Notes: generated from the sequence alone by a model not told the origin. A stretch of 64,000 bases of DNA from Sediminibacterium sp. FEMGT703S (GCA_002786355.1 PGCO01000008.1:1-64000), one strand, 5' to 3'. Counted from the stretch's first letter, positions 37,823 to 47,479 are shown. Made by a program: numbers and translations.

Positions 37823-38365
37823 TTGAATCAAGATTCTCAATTGGTGAAGCAGTTCAAAATTCCTTCACTAAAAAATGCAGCATTCACGCAACTGGTAAAA
37901 CAATATCAAGAAAAATTGTATTGGCATATCAGAAGGATGGTAGTTGAGCATGAAGATGCCAATGATGTACTGCAAAATAGTTTTATTAAAGTGTGGAATG
38001 CTTTAGACAATTTTAGAGAAGACAGTCAATTGTATACCTGGTTGTACAGAATTGCAACGAATGAGAGTTTGAGTTTTTTAGAGCAAAAAAAGCGAAAGCA
38101 AACCAGTTCTTTTGATGATGTAGCAGAAGTTTATGGAAATACGGTTAAAGCCGATAGTAATTTTAATGCAAATCAATTGGAGTGGAAATTGCAATTAGCC
38201 ATTCAGCAACTTCCTGAGAAGCAAAAATTGGTTTTTAACCTTCGGTATTTTGATGAAATGACTTATGAGCAAATCAGTAAAATTTTAGATACCAGTGAAG
38301 GAGCTTTAAAAGCTAGCTATCATCATGCAGCAAAAAAAGTAGAAGAATTTATTAAAACCCATTAA
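37823..38365 (+). CDS. ECF-type RNA polymerase sigma factor
   Basis: 180 residues. Region 2 is visible in FTQLVKQYQEKLYWHIRRMV and DANDVLQNSFIKVWNALDNF; region 4 in QLPEKQKLVFNLRYFDEMTYEQISKILDTSEGALKASYHHA, with a complete helix-turn-helix. This is the common Bacteroidota SigE-like group. The frame opens at the TTG at 37823 (an in-frame stop lies at 37817), and no ATG occurs before region 2. The next two genes, a membrane anti-sigma-like protein and a Spy-like protein, follow at 37 and 26 bp, forming the usual trio of sigma, anti-sigma and periplasmic target. Confidence 0.93.
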   Translation: MNQDSQLVKQFKIPSLKNAAFTQLVKQYQEKLYWHIRRMVVEHEDANDVLQNSFIKVWNALDNFREDSQLYTWLYRIATNESLSFLEQKKRKQTSSFDDVAEVYGNTVKADSNFNANQLEWKLQLAIQQLPEKQKLVFNLRYFDEMTYEQISKILDTSEGALKASYHHAAKKVEEFIKTH

Positions 38366-38402
38366 ACCCGGGTGGTGAATTTGAGTCTTAAATAGGAAGA
38401 AA

Positions 38403-38894
38403 ATGGAAAACAAGGAAATCATACAAGAATTAGATCAAGTGGCCCCTTTGCTAAATACAATTGCAAAAAAGCCAGTCCAGACCGTTCCTGAAGGATATTT
38501 TGAAAATTTTCAGGTCCAAATTGACCCCAGCCTTTCAACTATCCAAATTCAGGAGGCACCAGTTGTTCAAATGAACCATAAACGAAAATGGTTTATGGTA
38601 GCTGCTGCGGCCGTCGTGATAGGCATTCTAGTTATAGGGGGCTTTGAATTGATTAATCAACCAGCTGTTACTGCTAATCCTGGGTTAGTCATTAATATGG
38701 AACAAATTGCTAAAATGGACATCAATCAATCTGTACAATCTTTGTCTAGTGATGCCATTGATGAATATTTAAAAACGGCCAACGCTTTAGCAGGTCCTGA
38801 AAATAGTTTGCATCAATATACTGTGGATGCAATTTCTGAAACAACAGTAGCTGAAATTTCAGATGAAGAACTGCAGCTTTATCTGAGTGAATAA
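38403..38894 (+). CDS. Probable single-pass anti-sigma factor
   Basis: 163 residues. The cytoplasmic N-terminal part (1-60) has the motif VPEGYFENF that marks this group in Bacteroidota; a transmembrane helix lies at about 63-81 (WFMVAAAAVVIGILVIGG), and the remaining 80 residues are periplasmic and acidic (DEELQLYLSE). No zinc-binding HxxxCxxC is present. Position directly after the sigma gene and topology suggest that it holds the sigma factor at the membrane; this is inferred, since the sequence family is poorly described. Confidence 0.75.
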   Translation: MENKEIIQELDQVAPLLNTIAKKPVQTVPEGYFENFQVQIDPSLSTIQIQEAPVVQMNHKRKWFMVAAAAVVIGILVIGGFELINQPAVTANPGLVINMEQIAKMDINQSVQSLSSDAIDEYLKTANALAGPENSLHQYTVDAISETTVAEISDEELQLYLSE

Positions 38895-38920
38895 TTAATT
38901 GAACATTTAAAAAAAACAAC

Positions 38921-39436
38921 ATGAAACGTTTACTATTAATCATTTTAATGGCAGTAACAGCAATTGCACAAGCACAGGAACCCCCACCACCAAGGATGGG
39001 CAGAATGCCTGGTGGAATGCCTCCGCCACCCCCAGGTGATAGGCCTAATATTGAAGCCATTAAAGTGGCTTATATTACCAAGCAATTGAATTTGAGTGCG
39101 GAAGAAGCGCAAAAATTCTGGCCTGTTCATAACGCCTATATGGCAGAATTGAAAAAAGCAAGGCAAGAAAATAAGTCGGCTGAATTGGCTTTTGAAGAAC
39201 AGGCATTGTCTATTCGTAAAAAGTACAACAATGATTTCAAGAAAATTTTGAACGCAGAAGATCGTGTAAATACGGTTTTTAAATTAGACCGCAATTTCAA
39301 CGATATGATGCGCCAAGAAATGATGAAGCGTGGAATGAAGCCTAAAGGTCCTGGTGACAAAAAAATGGACAGACCTGAATTGAGGAAGCGTCTGATGCAA
39401 AGGAATCGCACAGATTCAACCATCCAAAACGATTAG
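38921..39436 (+). CDS. Spy/CpxP-like periplasmic protein
   Basis: 171 residues. Signal peptide about 1-18 (cleavage after AQA). A Pro/Gly-rich stretch (19-45) precedes helices with LNLSAEEAQKFWPVHNAYMAELKKAR, the pattern of the LTXXQ/Spy family. The tail is basic and Met/Arg-rich (MRQEMMKRGMKPKG). Such proteins are ATP-independent chaperones that respond to envelope stress. It is third in the sigma/anti-sigma operon, so its expression probably depends on that sigma. Its 3' end overlaps the convergent metallo-hydrolase gene by 4 bp. Confidence 0.82.
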   Translation: MKRLLLIILMAVTAIAQAQEPPPPRMGRMPGGMPPPPPGDRPNIEAIKVAYITKQLNLSAEEAQKFWPVHNAYMAELKKARQENKSAELAFEEQALSIRKKYNNDFKKILNAEDRVNTVFKLDRNFNDMMRQEMMKRGMKPKGPGDKKMDRPELRKRLMQRNRTDSTIQND

Positions 39437-40191
39437 GCTAGGATTGAATGATGAAATACGGGGCTGGAGATATCATGGTAAAACAGGTATTTCCAGCCTT
39501 TTTCTTGTCCGGCTTCCCACCAAGCTCGTCTTAATTCCATGCACTTCTTTCCATCAAAGTCATATTTTGCAATAAATCTGCTTTTCATTTGTTGTAGTTG
39601 CGGAGCATCGTCTCCGCCAAAAAAGATGATTTCATTTTCTTCTTTAATAAAGAACACTTGGTGAAATTTACTATGTGCGCCTGTTAATTGGTATTCTATA
39701 TAGTTGTCAATGAATCCATGATCATCCTCTAACCAAATTACTTTACTGAACTCCTCTAAAATTTGAATATCTGCTTGAACATAGGAAGCAGAGCCAATGC
39801 CCATTGCGAATTCAAATTCACGTCTTTGTACATAGTAAGTTGCATAAGGGAAAGCAATAAATTGTTCACCTGTTGTATAATTTCGGGTGGTAATTCCTCC
39901 TGCATGGTCTTTGTGCAAATGGCTCATTAACACTTTGGTTACTTGCGAAGGGTTGTATCCTGCTTTTTCTAGATTATAATAAATCTGTGGTATGCCATTA
40001 GACATATTGTATCCTAATCCTGTATCAATTAAGATAATATCTTTCTTTGTTACAACTAGAAAGGGTTGAATTTCAACCAGCAAACTACCAATGGGTCTGT
40101 TATTTAATTCTTCAGTTGCTGTATTAAATGGAACAAATACTTTGGTTTTATCAATGGTAAAACTTCCTTCAGATAATGGAATTATGGTCAT
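39433..40191 (-). CDS. MBL-fold metallo-hydrolase
   Basis: 252 residues, cytoplasmic. The metal site motif HLHKDH (91-96) is complete, an Asp follows the second strand (IDTGLG, Asp56), and later ligands are likely in GAHSKFH and FGGDDAP. Related enzymes hydrolyse lactones, thioesters or nucleic-acid ends; the substrate is unknown. It is the last gene of the minus-strand elongation cluster, 9 bp after rodA, and is likely cotranscribed. Confidence 0.88.
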   Translation of the reverse strand: MTIIPLSEGSFTIDKTKVFVPFNTATEELNNRPIGSLLVEIQPFLVVTKKDIILIDTGLGYNMSNGIPQIYYNLEKAGYNPSQVTKVLMSHLHKDHAGGITTRNYTTGEQFIAFPYATYYVQRREFEFAMGIGSASYVQADIQILEEFSKVIWLEDDHGFIDNYIEYQLTGAHSKFHQVFFIKEENEIIFFGGDDAPQLQQMKSRFIAKYDFDGKKCMELRRAWWEAGQEKGWKYLFYHDISSPVFHHSILA

Positions 40192-40200
40192 AATAATGAA

Positions 40201-41547
40201 TTAACGCAATACCATTTGTCGGTCTGCATCTAGTCTTAATAAAATAAAAATCAAAATGGTAAAAGTGAGTAAAGAAGATCCGCCATAACTTACCAATGGG
40301 AGCGGAATACCTACAATTGGAAATAAACCAATGGTCATGCTCACATTCACTGCAATATGAAAGAATAATATACTCACAACACTATATGCATATACCCTGC
40401 TGAATGTACTTCTTTGTCTTTCTGCAATCTGAACAATGCGAAATAAAAGTGCTAAATAAATAGATAGGAAAATAAAACAACCAATAAATCCAAATGCTTC
40501 ACCCAACGAAGTAAAAATAAAATCAGTATGTTGTTCTGGAACATATTTACCTCTTGTTTGGGTTCCTTTTAAGAAACCTTTCCCTACAAAACCACCAGAA
40601 CCAATCGCGATTTTACTTTGGCGCACATTATAATCATCAGGTTTCCTAGGTGCTTTTTCGTTGCCTGCTTTTTGTTTTTTTAAGGATTTAACATTGTCGG
40701 CACAATTATAATCCTTACCCACCATACTATAGATACGGGTGCTTTGGTAACACTCAAATACATTGTTGAATATATATGGGATTACAAAACGCTGTGTACC
40801 CACACTCACCATCCAGATAAAAAGGATAGCAGTAATGATGCCTTTATTTCTTCTTGCTTGCCTGCGAGCAAAATAAATAAGCACTAGCGCAATGACGCTT
40901 AAAATTATCATCAATATATTGGGTTCAATAATTAATGAAGCAATCACCAAAACACCAAACGAAGAACCAAAAATCAAAATTTGTGCAGGCAAACCTTCCC
41001 GATACATGGCAATTAAAAAAGAGCTGTATACTAAGGCCAAACCTAATTCATGTTGTAAAATAGATAATATGGCTGGAGCTATTGCAATGGCACCACCTAT
41101 CAATTGAAATTTCAGCTTACTAAAATCAGTTTCTTGCCGAGATAAAAACTTAGCCAATGCCAATGCGGTAAATATTTTACAGAGTTCAGCTGGCTGTAAA
41201 TTAAAGCCACCACCCATTGGAATCCAGCTTTTTGAACCATTGATATTTTTCCCAATAAAAAAAGTAGCTACCATTAACAATAATCCAAATGCGTACATCA
41301 AATTGGCAAATGCCGTGAAAAGCTTACTATCAGTAAGTAAAATAAAAGTGGCTACTAAGGCACAGAATCCTGCAAAAAATAATTGTTTACTATAGTTGGT
41401 TTTTCCACCTATAAAAGAAGTAAACCAGTTTCCCCCCTCTCGGTATTCTACCATGAAAATACACAGTACACCGATTGCTACTAAAATGGAATAGAGCCAA
41501 ATCATTGGATAATCTACTCCTTGTGAAATATTTTTATTCTTAATCAT
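40201..41547 (-). CDS. rodA: Rod-shape peptidoglycan polymerase RodA
   Basis: 448 residues with about ten transmembrane helices of the SEDS family (FtsW/RodA/SpoVE). The conserved C-terminal part reads FIFTSLGEAFGFIGCF and VGIPLPLVSYGGSSLLTFTIL. It polymerises glycan strands together with PBP2 during sidewall synthesis. A loop of about 60 residues (about 255-320; ECYQSTRIYSMVGKDYNCADNVK...) makes it longer than typical RodA. Its start overlaps the end of the PBP2 gene by 4 bp, so the two partners are translationally coupled. Confidence 0.95.
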   Translation of the reverse strand: MIKNKNISQGVDYPMIWLYSILVAIGVLCIFMVEYREGGNWFTSFIGGKTNYSKQLFFAGFCALVATFILLTDSKLFTAFANLMYAFGLLLMVATFFIGKNINGSKSWIPMGGGFNLQPAELCKIFTALALAKFLSRQETDFSKLKFQLIGGAIAIAPAILSILQHELGLALVYSSFLIAMYREGLPAQILIFGSSFGVLVIASLIIEPNILMIILSVIALVLIYFARRQARRNKGIITAILFIWMVSVGTQRFVIPYIFNNVFECYQSTRIYSMVGKDYNCADNVKSLKKQKAGNEKAPRKPDDYNVRQSKIAIGSGGFVGKGFLKGTQTRGKYVPEQHTDFIFTSLGEAFGFIGCFIFLSIYLALLFRIVQIAERQRSTFSRVYAYSVVSILFFHIAVNVSMTIGLFPIVGIPLPLVSYGGSSLLTFTILIFILLRLDADRQMVLR

Positions 41548-43652
41548 TGCGCACGGCCTCCTATTCTTTTCTTTTTATCTTCACTGAGTATTAAGGCTGC
41601 TTTGATTTTGTACTTTTCTGTACTATCTTTTTTATTGCCTACAGGTTTGCTTCCTTGCTCTAATATTGCTTCTGTATTGCTTTTATTGTTTTCTTTAATA
41701 TTTTCTGCTTCATCCTTTTCTGCAGCTTCTTCTAATGCCAATTTAGCTAACCTAGCAGCCCTTTCAGCATCTTTTCGGGTGTACCAGTTTTTAATAGCTT
41801 GTGGAACCAAATCCATATTGGTAATTCTTTCTGCGGTAGCTTTTCCGGCAACACTCAATGTGTCATTTAAAAACTTTTCCATAATCAATCCAGCAATAGG
41901 ACCTGCAGCAACAGAACCGTATCCGCCATTTTCTACTACCACGGCAACGGCAATGGTGGGATTGTCTTTAGGAGCAAACGCCACGAATAAAGAGTGGTTT
42001 TTTCCATGCGGGTTTTGTGCAGTTCCAGTTTTAGCACAATATTCAATGCCCGGTATTTTTATATGTGAAGCAGTACCATAAACAGTTACATCATGCATAC
42101 CATCATTTACTGCTTGATAATCTTTATCTGCAATATTGGTTACCACATGTTTTGATCTGTACTTGTTCATTAAGACCGTGTCTTCTACTTGCTCGTTTTC
42201 TATACTATCTACAAAGTGGGGTGGAAAATAATACCCTCTATTTGCGATAATGCACATTAAGTTGGCCATTTGAAGTGGAGTGGCTGTCATTTTATCTTGG
42301 CCAATACCCAATGTTAATACGCTACAACTGTTCCATCTTCTAGCACCACCAAAAAATTTATTGTATACACTAGTATCTGGTATATTGGCTTTGTCTTCAC
42401 TCGGAAGATCTACTTCTAATCTTCTGCCAAGTCCAAAAGCATTCATGTATTCCTTCCATTTCAAATAACCCTGATTGGGATTACCCCATTTTTTATTGTC
42501 TAATGCTTTTCTAAATACATCGGAGAAATAAGAGTTGCAAGAGTTGGCCAAAGCCAATCTTAAATTGGCGGCATGTCCTGCATTACTATGTTCACACCTT
42601 ACGAATACGCCGCCGCAAGCTCCATATCCACCACCACATCCTATTCCATAGTCTGAAGTAACCAAGCCCTGATCCAATGCAACCAATGCTCCTAAAGGTT
42701 TAAAAGTAGAACCCGGAGGGTATTGGCCCTTAATGGCTCTATTGTACATGGGTTTGGCAGTATCCATGACCATTCTCCCCCAGTTTTTTCTTCGCGCATT
42801 GCCTGTTAATACATTGGGGTTATAGGTTGGGCTAGATACCATTGTTATAATGCCCCCTGTTTTAGGGTTGATGGCAACCGCGCTACCAATTTTATTTTGT
42901 AATAATTGTTCTGCCAGTTGTTGCACTTCTACATCTATGCTGGTAAATAAATTTCTACCTGCAACAGGTATGGTATCAAAAATCCCGTTTTCGTAAGGGC
43001 CTTGAATTCTGCTCTTGTTGTCTCTGATGAAACGCTTGATACCACGCTGTCCCATCAATATAGACTCATAGGTTTTTTCTAATCCACTCATTCCCGCATA
43101 GTCACCCATTTCATAACCTAAATGTTTATATTTTCTTAGATAACTAGTATCAACTTCTGCAATGTATCCCAGTAATTGTGCTGCTGTATTAAAAGGGTAG
43201 GTTCTAACTGAACGTTCGCTTAATACAAAGCCTGGAAATTTATACATGTTTTCGGTAAGCTTCGCATATAACTCTGCGTTTAACAAGGGCTCAAATACAC
43301 TTGGGCGAACACGGGTATTTTTGAAAATCAAATCGAGCATTCTCTTTTTATATTCAGTAGTATCTATTCCTAGTATAGCACAAAGCGCTGCAGTATCTGT
43401 TCCCTTTGATTCTGAAGGGGTCACTACTAAATCGAAACTGATGGTATTTTCGAGAAGAGCCCTTTTTTTACGATCGAAAATAATACCCCTATCTGGGTAA
43501 ATGATTTTACGATAAATGGCATTGTTTTCTGCAGCCAATTTATACTGCGTAGAGAAAATCTGGAGGTTGATTAATTGAGCAGTGATTACGATAAATACCA
43601 ATCCAATAATGATTTGGATAATCCTACCACGGCTTTGATTAAATACAGACAT
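41544..43652 (-). CDS. mrdA: Penicillin-binding protein 2 (elongation transpeptidase)
   Basis: 702 residues. A single N-terminal anchor (about 10-30) precedes the dimerisation domain (YPDRGIIFDR) and the transpeptidase domain. Active-site motifs are STFK (315-318), SCN (371-373) and KTG (541-543), all intact. The C-terminal 90 residues (Ala/Lys/Glu-rich, about 615-702) are an extension with low-complexity character. It cross-links sidewall peptidoglycan with RodA, encoded next, under MreBCD control; mreD, mreC and mreB lie upstream on the same strand. Confidence 0.96.
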   Translation of the reverse strand: MSVFNQSRGRIIQIIIGLVFIVITAQLINLQIFSTQYKLAAENNAIYRKIIYPDRGIIFDRKKRALLENTISFDLVVTPSESKGTDTAALCAILGIDTTEYKKRMLDLIFKNTRVRPSVFEPLLNAELYAKLTENMYKFPGFVLSERSVRTYPFNTAAQLLGYIAEVDTSYLRKYKHLGYEMGDYAGMSGLEKTYESILMGQRGIKRFIRDNKSRIQGPYENGIFDTIPVAGRNLFTSIDVEVQQLAEQLLQNKIGSAVAINPKTGGIITMVSSPTYNPNVLTGNARRKNWGRMVMDTAKPMYNRAIKGQYPPGSTFKPLGALVALDQGLVTSDYGIGCGGGYGACGGVFVRCEHSNAGHAANLRLALANSCNSYFSDVFRKALDNKKWGNPNQGYLKWKEYMNAFGLGRRLEVDLPSEDKANIPDTSVYNKFFGGARRWNSCSVLTLGIGQDKMTATPLQMANLMCIIANRGYYFPPHFVDSIENEQVEDTVLMNKYRSKHVVTNIADKDYQAVNDGMHDVTVYGTASHIKIPGIEYCAKTGTAQNPHGKNHSLFVAFAPKDNPTIAVAVVVENGGYGSVAAGPIAGLIMEKFLNDTLSVAGKATAERITNMDLVPQAIKNWYTRKDAERAARLAKLALEEAAEKDEAENIKENNKSNTEAILEQGSKPVGNKKDSTEKYKIKAALILSEDKKKRIGGRAQ

Positions 43653-43713
43653 ATAAAAGGGGAAGTCAATTAATTTGACCGTGTGAAATTAAGCATAAAC
43701 TATAACTAGTACA

Positions 43714-44244
43714 CTAACTATTCGTTCTATATTTTGCTTTTCTATTGAACAACATTTCAGCCAAAAAAATGAGCAATAAACTAATGCCGGTTGCGCCACC
43801 CACTTTGCCTATGAAGTAAGTAAAGTTGCCAAACTGTAGCCATTCTAATAAGACCAAATAAAAATGGTGGACAAAAGTGAGTAAGCCAATATATAAACTA
43901 AATGGAGCCCAGCCCATACTCTTTATACTCGGTTCTAGATAGCTTTGTTCAGTAGTTTCTTGAGGAATTAATAAACTTAATAAGAAAGGTCTGATATAGC
44001 CAATTAAAGTGCAAGCGGCTGCATGTAAACCCATGGTGCCTGTAAAAAAGTCCATGGTTAATCCAAAAAGAAACGATAATAATAAAACATTCCAACGCCC
44101 TAATTTAAAGGGCAACCAAAGAATATATAAGAAGTAGATATAAGGGGTTATAAACTGATGTAACGTAGGAATTTTATTCAATACAAATTCTTGTAAAAGA
44201 ATAAAGAATACAAACCGGAATATATTGGTTAAAAAACTGCTCAT
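43714..44244 (-). CDS. mreD: Rod-shape determining protein MreD
   Basis: 176 residues with about five to six hydrophobic segments. The topology, length and position directly after mreC identify it; sequence is poorly conserved in this family, as is usual. It starts 4 bp inside the mreC end, and the PBP2 gene follows after 61 bp. It links MreC to the elongation machinery in the inner membrane. Confidence 0.88.
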   Translation of the reverse strand: MSSFLTNIFRFVFFILLQEFVLNKIPTLHQFITPYIYFLYILWLPFKLGRWNVLLLSFLFGLTMDFFTGTMGLHAAACTLIGYIRPFLLSLLIPQETTEQSYLEPSIKSMGWAPFSLYIGLLTFVHHFYLVLLEWLQFGNFTYFIGKVGGATGISLLLIFLAEMLFNRKAKYRTNS

Positions 44245-45089
44245 TGCTGTTGATTTCGGTTTTCCAGTTCTATTTGTTCGTTGTAACGGGTATTATAAAT
44301 AACATCTACCGATTGTATTGTAAAGAAATTGGTAGCAGTTTTTATTTTCAAAGTGTAATAATTGGTAGCAGGATCTACAGTAATAGAAGCCACTCTCCCA
44401 ATCATTAAGTGAGAAGGGAAGTTGGCTGAATAAGCACTAGTAAGTACAGTATCGCCCTTAACTACCTTAGCACTTTTAGAAATATTTCTTAAAATCAGTA
44501 ATGAAGGATCTGAGCCGTCCCACTCTATACTACCTGTTGTATTATCTTTTTTCAGCATTGCAGAAACCTTGCTGTTTCTATGCAACAAGCTCATTACTTT
44601 ACTGATATTGGCTGATACATCTACCACTACACCAACAATTCCACTAGGACCCACTACTGCCATTCCTTTTTTAATGCCTTGGTCTGAGCCTCTTTCAAGC
44701 ATTAAGTAATTGTTTTGTAAAGTGTAGGAGTTCCCAATCACTTTGGCTGGGAGATAAATGAATTTTCTTTTTCTTCCGGTTGTATCTACAAAACTAGAAT
44801 CGGTAAAACTTACTGCACTAGTGTCAGGCGAAACAAAATTGGAACTTAAGGCATTTCTTAAACGTGTATTTTCCTGTGCTAATTTTTCGTTGGCCTCTTT
44901 TAAATTAAAGTACTGCTGTAAATTGGAGTAACGACTGTTAAAATAACCAGTTACTTCGAACACCGTACCTGCAAAATAGGTTTCATGTGTCTTACTTGCC
45001 TTGCTTAGCATTATAATACATAGAATTTGCAACAGCAAAAAGCTGAGGAAATTAAAGTATTGCCGTATGAACAGAAAAATATTTTTCAA
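44241..45089 (-). CDS. mreC: Rod-shape determining protein MreC
   Basis: 282 residues. A membrane anchor (about 10-28) is followed by a coiled coil (NLQQYFNLKEANEKLAQENTRLRNAL) and a double beta-barrel domain (AKVIGNSYTLQNNYLMLERGSDQGIKKGMAVVGPSGIVGVV, in parts). This is the MreC layout. It bridges PBP2 and MreB/MreD. The gene starts 15 bp after mreB and overlaps mreD by 4 bp. Confidence 0.94.
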   Translation of the reverse strand: MKNIFLFIRQYFNFLSFLLLQILCIIMLSKASKTHETYFAGTVFEVTGYFNSRYSNLQQYFNLKEANEKLAQENTRLRNALSSNFVSPDTSAVSFTDSSFVDTTGRKRKFIYLPAKVIGNSYTLQNNYLMLERGSDQGIKKGMAVVGPSGIVGVVVDVSANISKVMSLLHRNSKVSAMLKKDNTTGSIEWDGSDPSLLILRNISKSAKVVKGDTVLTSAYSANFPSHLMIGRVASITVDPATNYYTLKIKTATNFFTIQSVDVIYNTRYNEQIELENRNQQQ

Positions 45090-45104
45090 AGCCGATTAGC
45101 TGTT

Positions 45105-46130
45105 CTATCTCATGATAAATGGAAAACGCTGATAATTCTTTAACGCAAGTCCGGTGCCGCGTACCACACTTTTCAGTGGATCGTCAGCTATATGAACAGG
45201 CAATTTGATTTTTGCACTTAAGCGTTTGTCTAAACCACGTAGGAGGGCACCACCCCCAGTCAGGTATAATCCCCTTCGGTAAATATCTGCAGCTAATTCT
45301 GGAGGAGTTGTTTCTAATGCTTTTAGAATCGCTTCTTCTATTTTGAAAATACTTTTATCTAAGGCTTCTGCAATTTCTTGGTAACTGACCATGATCTGTT
45401 TGGGAATACCGGTAACCAAGTCACGACCATTTACTGGCATGTCTTCTGGAGGATTATCCAAATCTTTCATTGCAGCTCCTACATTAATTTTAATTTGTTC
45501 TGCAGTACGCTCACCAATCAATAAGCTATGGTATCTTCTTAATGCTTCCATTATATCTGCAGTAAATTCATCACCTGCAATACGAATACTTTGGTCGCAT
45601 ACTATACCCGCTAAGGCAATAACGGTAATACCTGTGGTACCACCACCAATATCAATAATCATATTTCCTACAGGTTCTTCCACATCAATTCCAATACCTA
45701 GTGCAGCTGCCATAGGTTCGTGAATCATGTATACTTCTTTCGCACCTGCTTGTTCGGCACTATCTCTTACCGCACGTTTTTCTACTTCTGTAATAGAAGA
45801 AGGAATACAAATCACCATTCTCCAACTTGGAGGAAACAGTGGCTTCTTGGGGTAAATCATTTTCATTAACTCACGAATCATTAATTCGGCAGCGTTAAAG
45901 TCGGCAATAACTCCGTCTTTTAAAGGTCTGATCGTTCTGATACTTTCATGTGTTTTCTCGTGCATCATCAGCGCCTTCTTGCCTACAGCCAATACTTCTT
46001 TCATATTGTTGCGATTTAATGCAACAATAGAAGGTTCGTTTACGACAACATCATCGTTATGAATAATCAGGGTATTGGCAGTACCCAAATCCATGGCTAT
46101 TTCCTGAGTAAAAAAATTAAATAATCCCAT
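45105..46130 (-). CDS. mreB: Actin-like rod-shape protein MreB
   Basis: 341 residues from the ATG at 46130 (MGLFNFFTQEIAMDLGTANTLI...), the standard length and N-terminus; the frame opens 69 bp earlier, but that part would add a non-family leader. Nucleotide-binding motifs are visible: MDLGTANT (phosphate 1), IDIGGGTT (phosphate 2) and LTGGGALLRG (adenosine). MreB filaments guide the elongation complex. The upstream gene on the same strand is purD, whose stop lies 62 bp away. Confidence 0.97.
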   Translation of the reverse strand: MGLFNFFTQEIAMDLGTANTLIIHNDDVVVNEPSIVALNRNNMKEVLAVGKKALMMHEKTHESIRTIRPLKDGVIADFNAAELMIRELMKMIYPKKPLFPPSWRMVICIPSSITEVEKRAVRDSAEQAGAKEVYMIHEPMAAALGIGIDVEEPVGNMIIDIGGGTTGITVIALAGIVCDQSIRIAGDEFTADIMEALRRYHSLLIGERTAEQIKINVGAAMKDLDNPPEDMPVNGRDLVTGIPKQIMVSYQEIAEALDKSIFKIEEAILKALETTPPELAADIYRRGLYLTGGGALLRGLDKRLSAKIKLPVHIADDPLKSVVRGTGLALKNYQRFPFIMR

Positions 46131-46192
46131 TGTATGGTTAAGTTCTTGTGTTGTTAAAGCAATAGTTGCAAAGGTGCTTGAAATTAGTGGAA

Positions 46193-47479
46193 TTAACAAG
46201 GGAATTCAAACCCAATATCCTTTCTAAAATACATACCCTCAAAGGAAATTTGCTGCAAGGTCGTTTTGGAACGATCAACGGCTTCTGCAATATTTGTCCC
46301 GTATGAAGTTACTGCCAAAACCCTGCCACCATTTGTTAAAACCCCATTTTCTGAAGAAATGGTTCCCGCATGAAAAATCAGGGTATCCTTTGATACTGCA
46401 TCTTTTGCAGGTAATTCAATGGTTTTACCTTTTTCATAATTGCCAGGATATCCACCGCTCACTGCCATAATGGTAGCTGCACTGCGTTCATCAAAACTGA
46501 TATTGGCATCTTCTAAAGTTCCATTATCCATAGCTGCAAACAAAGCAACCAAGTCGGTTTTCAATCGAGGCAAAACAACTTCGGTTTCGGGATCGCCTAA
46601 GCGGCAGTTATACTCAATCACATAAGGCTCTCCACCCATATTCATTAAACCAAAAAAGATGAAGCCATGGTATTCTAGCCCTTCTTTTGCGAGGCCTTCT
46701 ACTGTTGGGCGTATAATTTTTTCTTCCGTTTTTTGCATGAAAGCCGCATCCATAAAGGGAACCGGGCTAACACAACCCATGCCGCCCGTATTTAAGCCAG
46801 TATCGCCTTCGCCAATGCGTTTATAATCTTTGGCATGGCCAATAATATGGTAAGCTTCTCCATTCGTAAGGGCAAAAACGCTTACTTCAATTCCCTCTAA
46901 GAAAGCTTCAATGACTACTTTTTCACTAGCAGCACCAAATTGTTTACCTAGAATCATTTCATCAAAACAAGTTAAGGCTTCTTCAGTGGTTGCTGCAATC
47001 ACTACTCCTTTGCCAGCCGCTAATCCATCAGCTTTTAATACAATAGGTAAAGTATGTTCCAGAATATATTTTCTTCCTTCTTCAATAGAATTAGCGGTGA
47101 ATTCTGCATAAGCAGCGGTAGGGATACCATGTCGTTGCATGAATTTCTTGCTGAATGCTTTGCTGCCCTCTAATTGGGCAGCTGCTTTAGAAGGACCCAC
47201 CACAATCACCTGTTTTAAAGAAGGGTCTGCTTGAAAGAAATCATAAATCCCCTTTACCAATGGTTCTTCAGGACCAACTACCAACATATTGATTTGGTAA
47301 TTCATGCAAGCATCTTTAATACCATCAAAATCGGTCACTGAGATAGCCAGATTGGTCCCAAATTCAGCAGTACCAGCATTTCCAGGGGCAATATATAGTT
47401 GATCACAATGATGACTCTGCGTCATTTTCCAAGCTAATGCGTGTTCACGGCCACCGCTGCCTAATAGTAGAATATTCAT
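46193..47479 (-). CDS. purD: Phosphoribosylamine-glycine ligase
   Basis: 428 residues. The N-terminus MNILLLGSGGREHALAWK, the ATP-grasp core with VLKADGLAAGKGVVI and the C-terminal VEYNCRLGDPETEVVLP are diagnostic for PurD. It joins phosphoribosylamine and glycine with ATP in the second step of purine synthesis. No other purine gene is nearby, so this is a housekeeping gene placed upstream of the morphogenes. The divergent POT transporter starts 79 bp away. Confidence 0.98.
   Translation of the reverse strand: MNILLLGSGGREHALAWKMTQSHHCDQLYIAPGNAGTAEFGTNLAISVTDFDGIKDACMNYQINMLVVGPEEPLVKGIYDFFQADPSLKQVIVVGPSKAAAQLEGSKAFSKKFMQRHGIPTAAYAEFTANSIEEGRKYILEHTLPIVLKADGLAAGKGVVIAATTEEALTCFDEMILGKQFGAASEKVVIEAFLEGIEVSVFALTNGEAYHIIGHAKDYKRIGEGDTGLNTGGMGCVSPVPFMDAAFMQKTEEKIIRPTVEGLAKEGLEYHGFIFFGLMNMGGEPYVIEYNCRLGDPETEVVLPRLKTDLVALFAAMDNGTLEDANISFDERSAATIMAVSGGYPGNYEKGKTIELPAKDAVSKDTLIFHAGTISSENGVLTNGGRVLAVTSYGTNIAEAVDRSKTTLQQISFEGMYFRKDIGFEFPC

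Noticed and set aside
38746..39060. Minus-strand ORF with Gly/Pro-rich sequence
   Set aside because: Antisense shadow of the Pro-rich codons of the Spy-like gene.
46131..46199. N-terminal extension of MreB
   Set aside because: Twenty-three extra residues with no counterpart in MreB; the ATG at 46130 gives the standard start.
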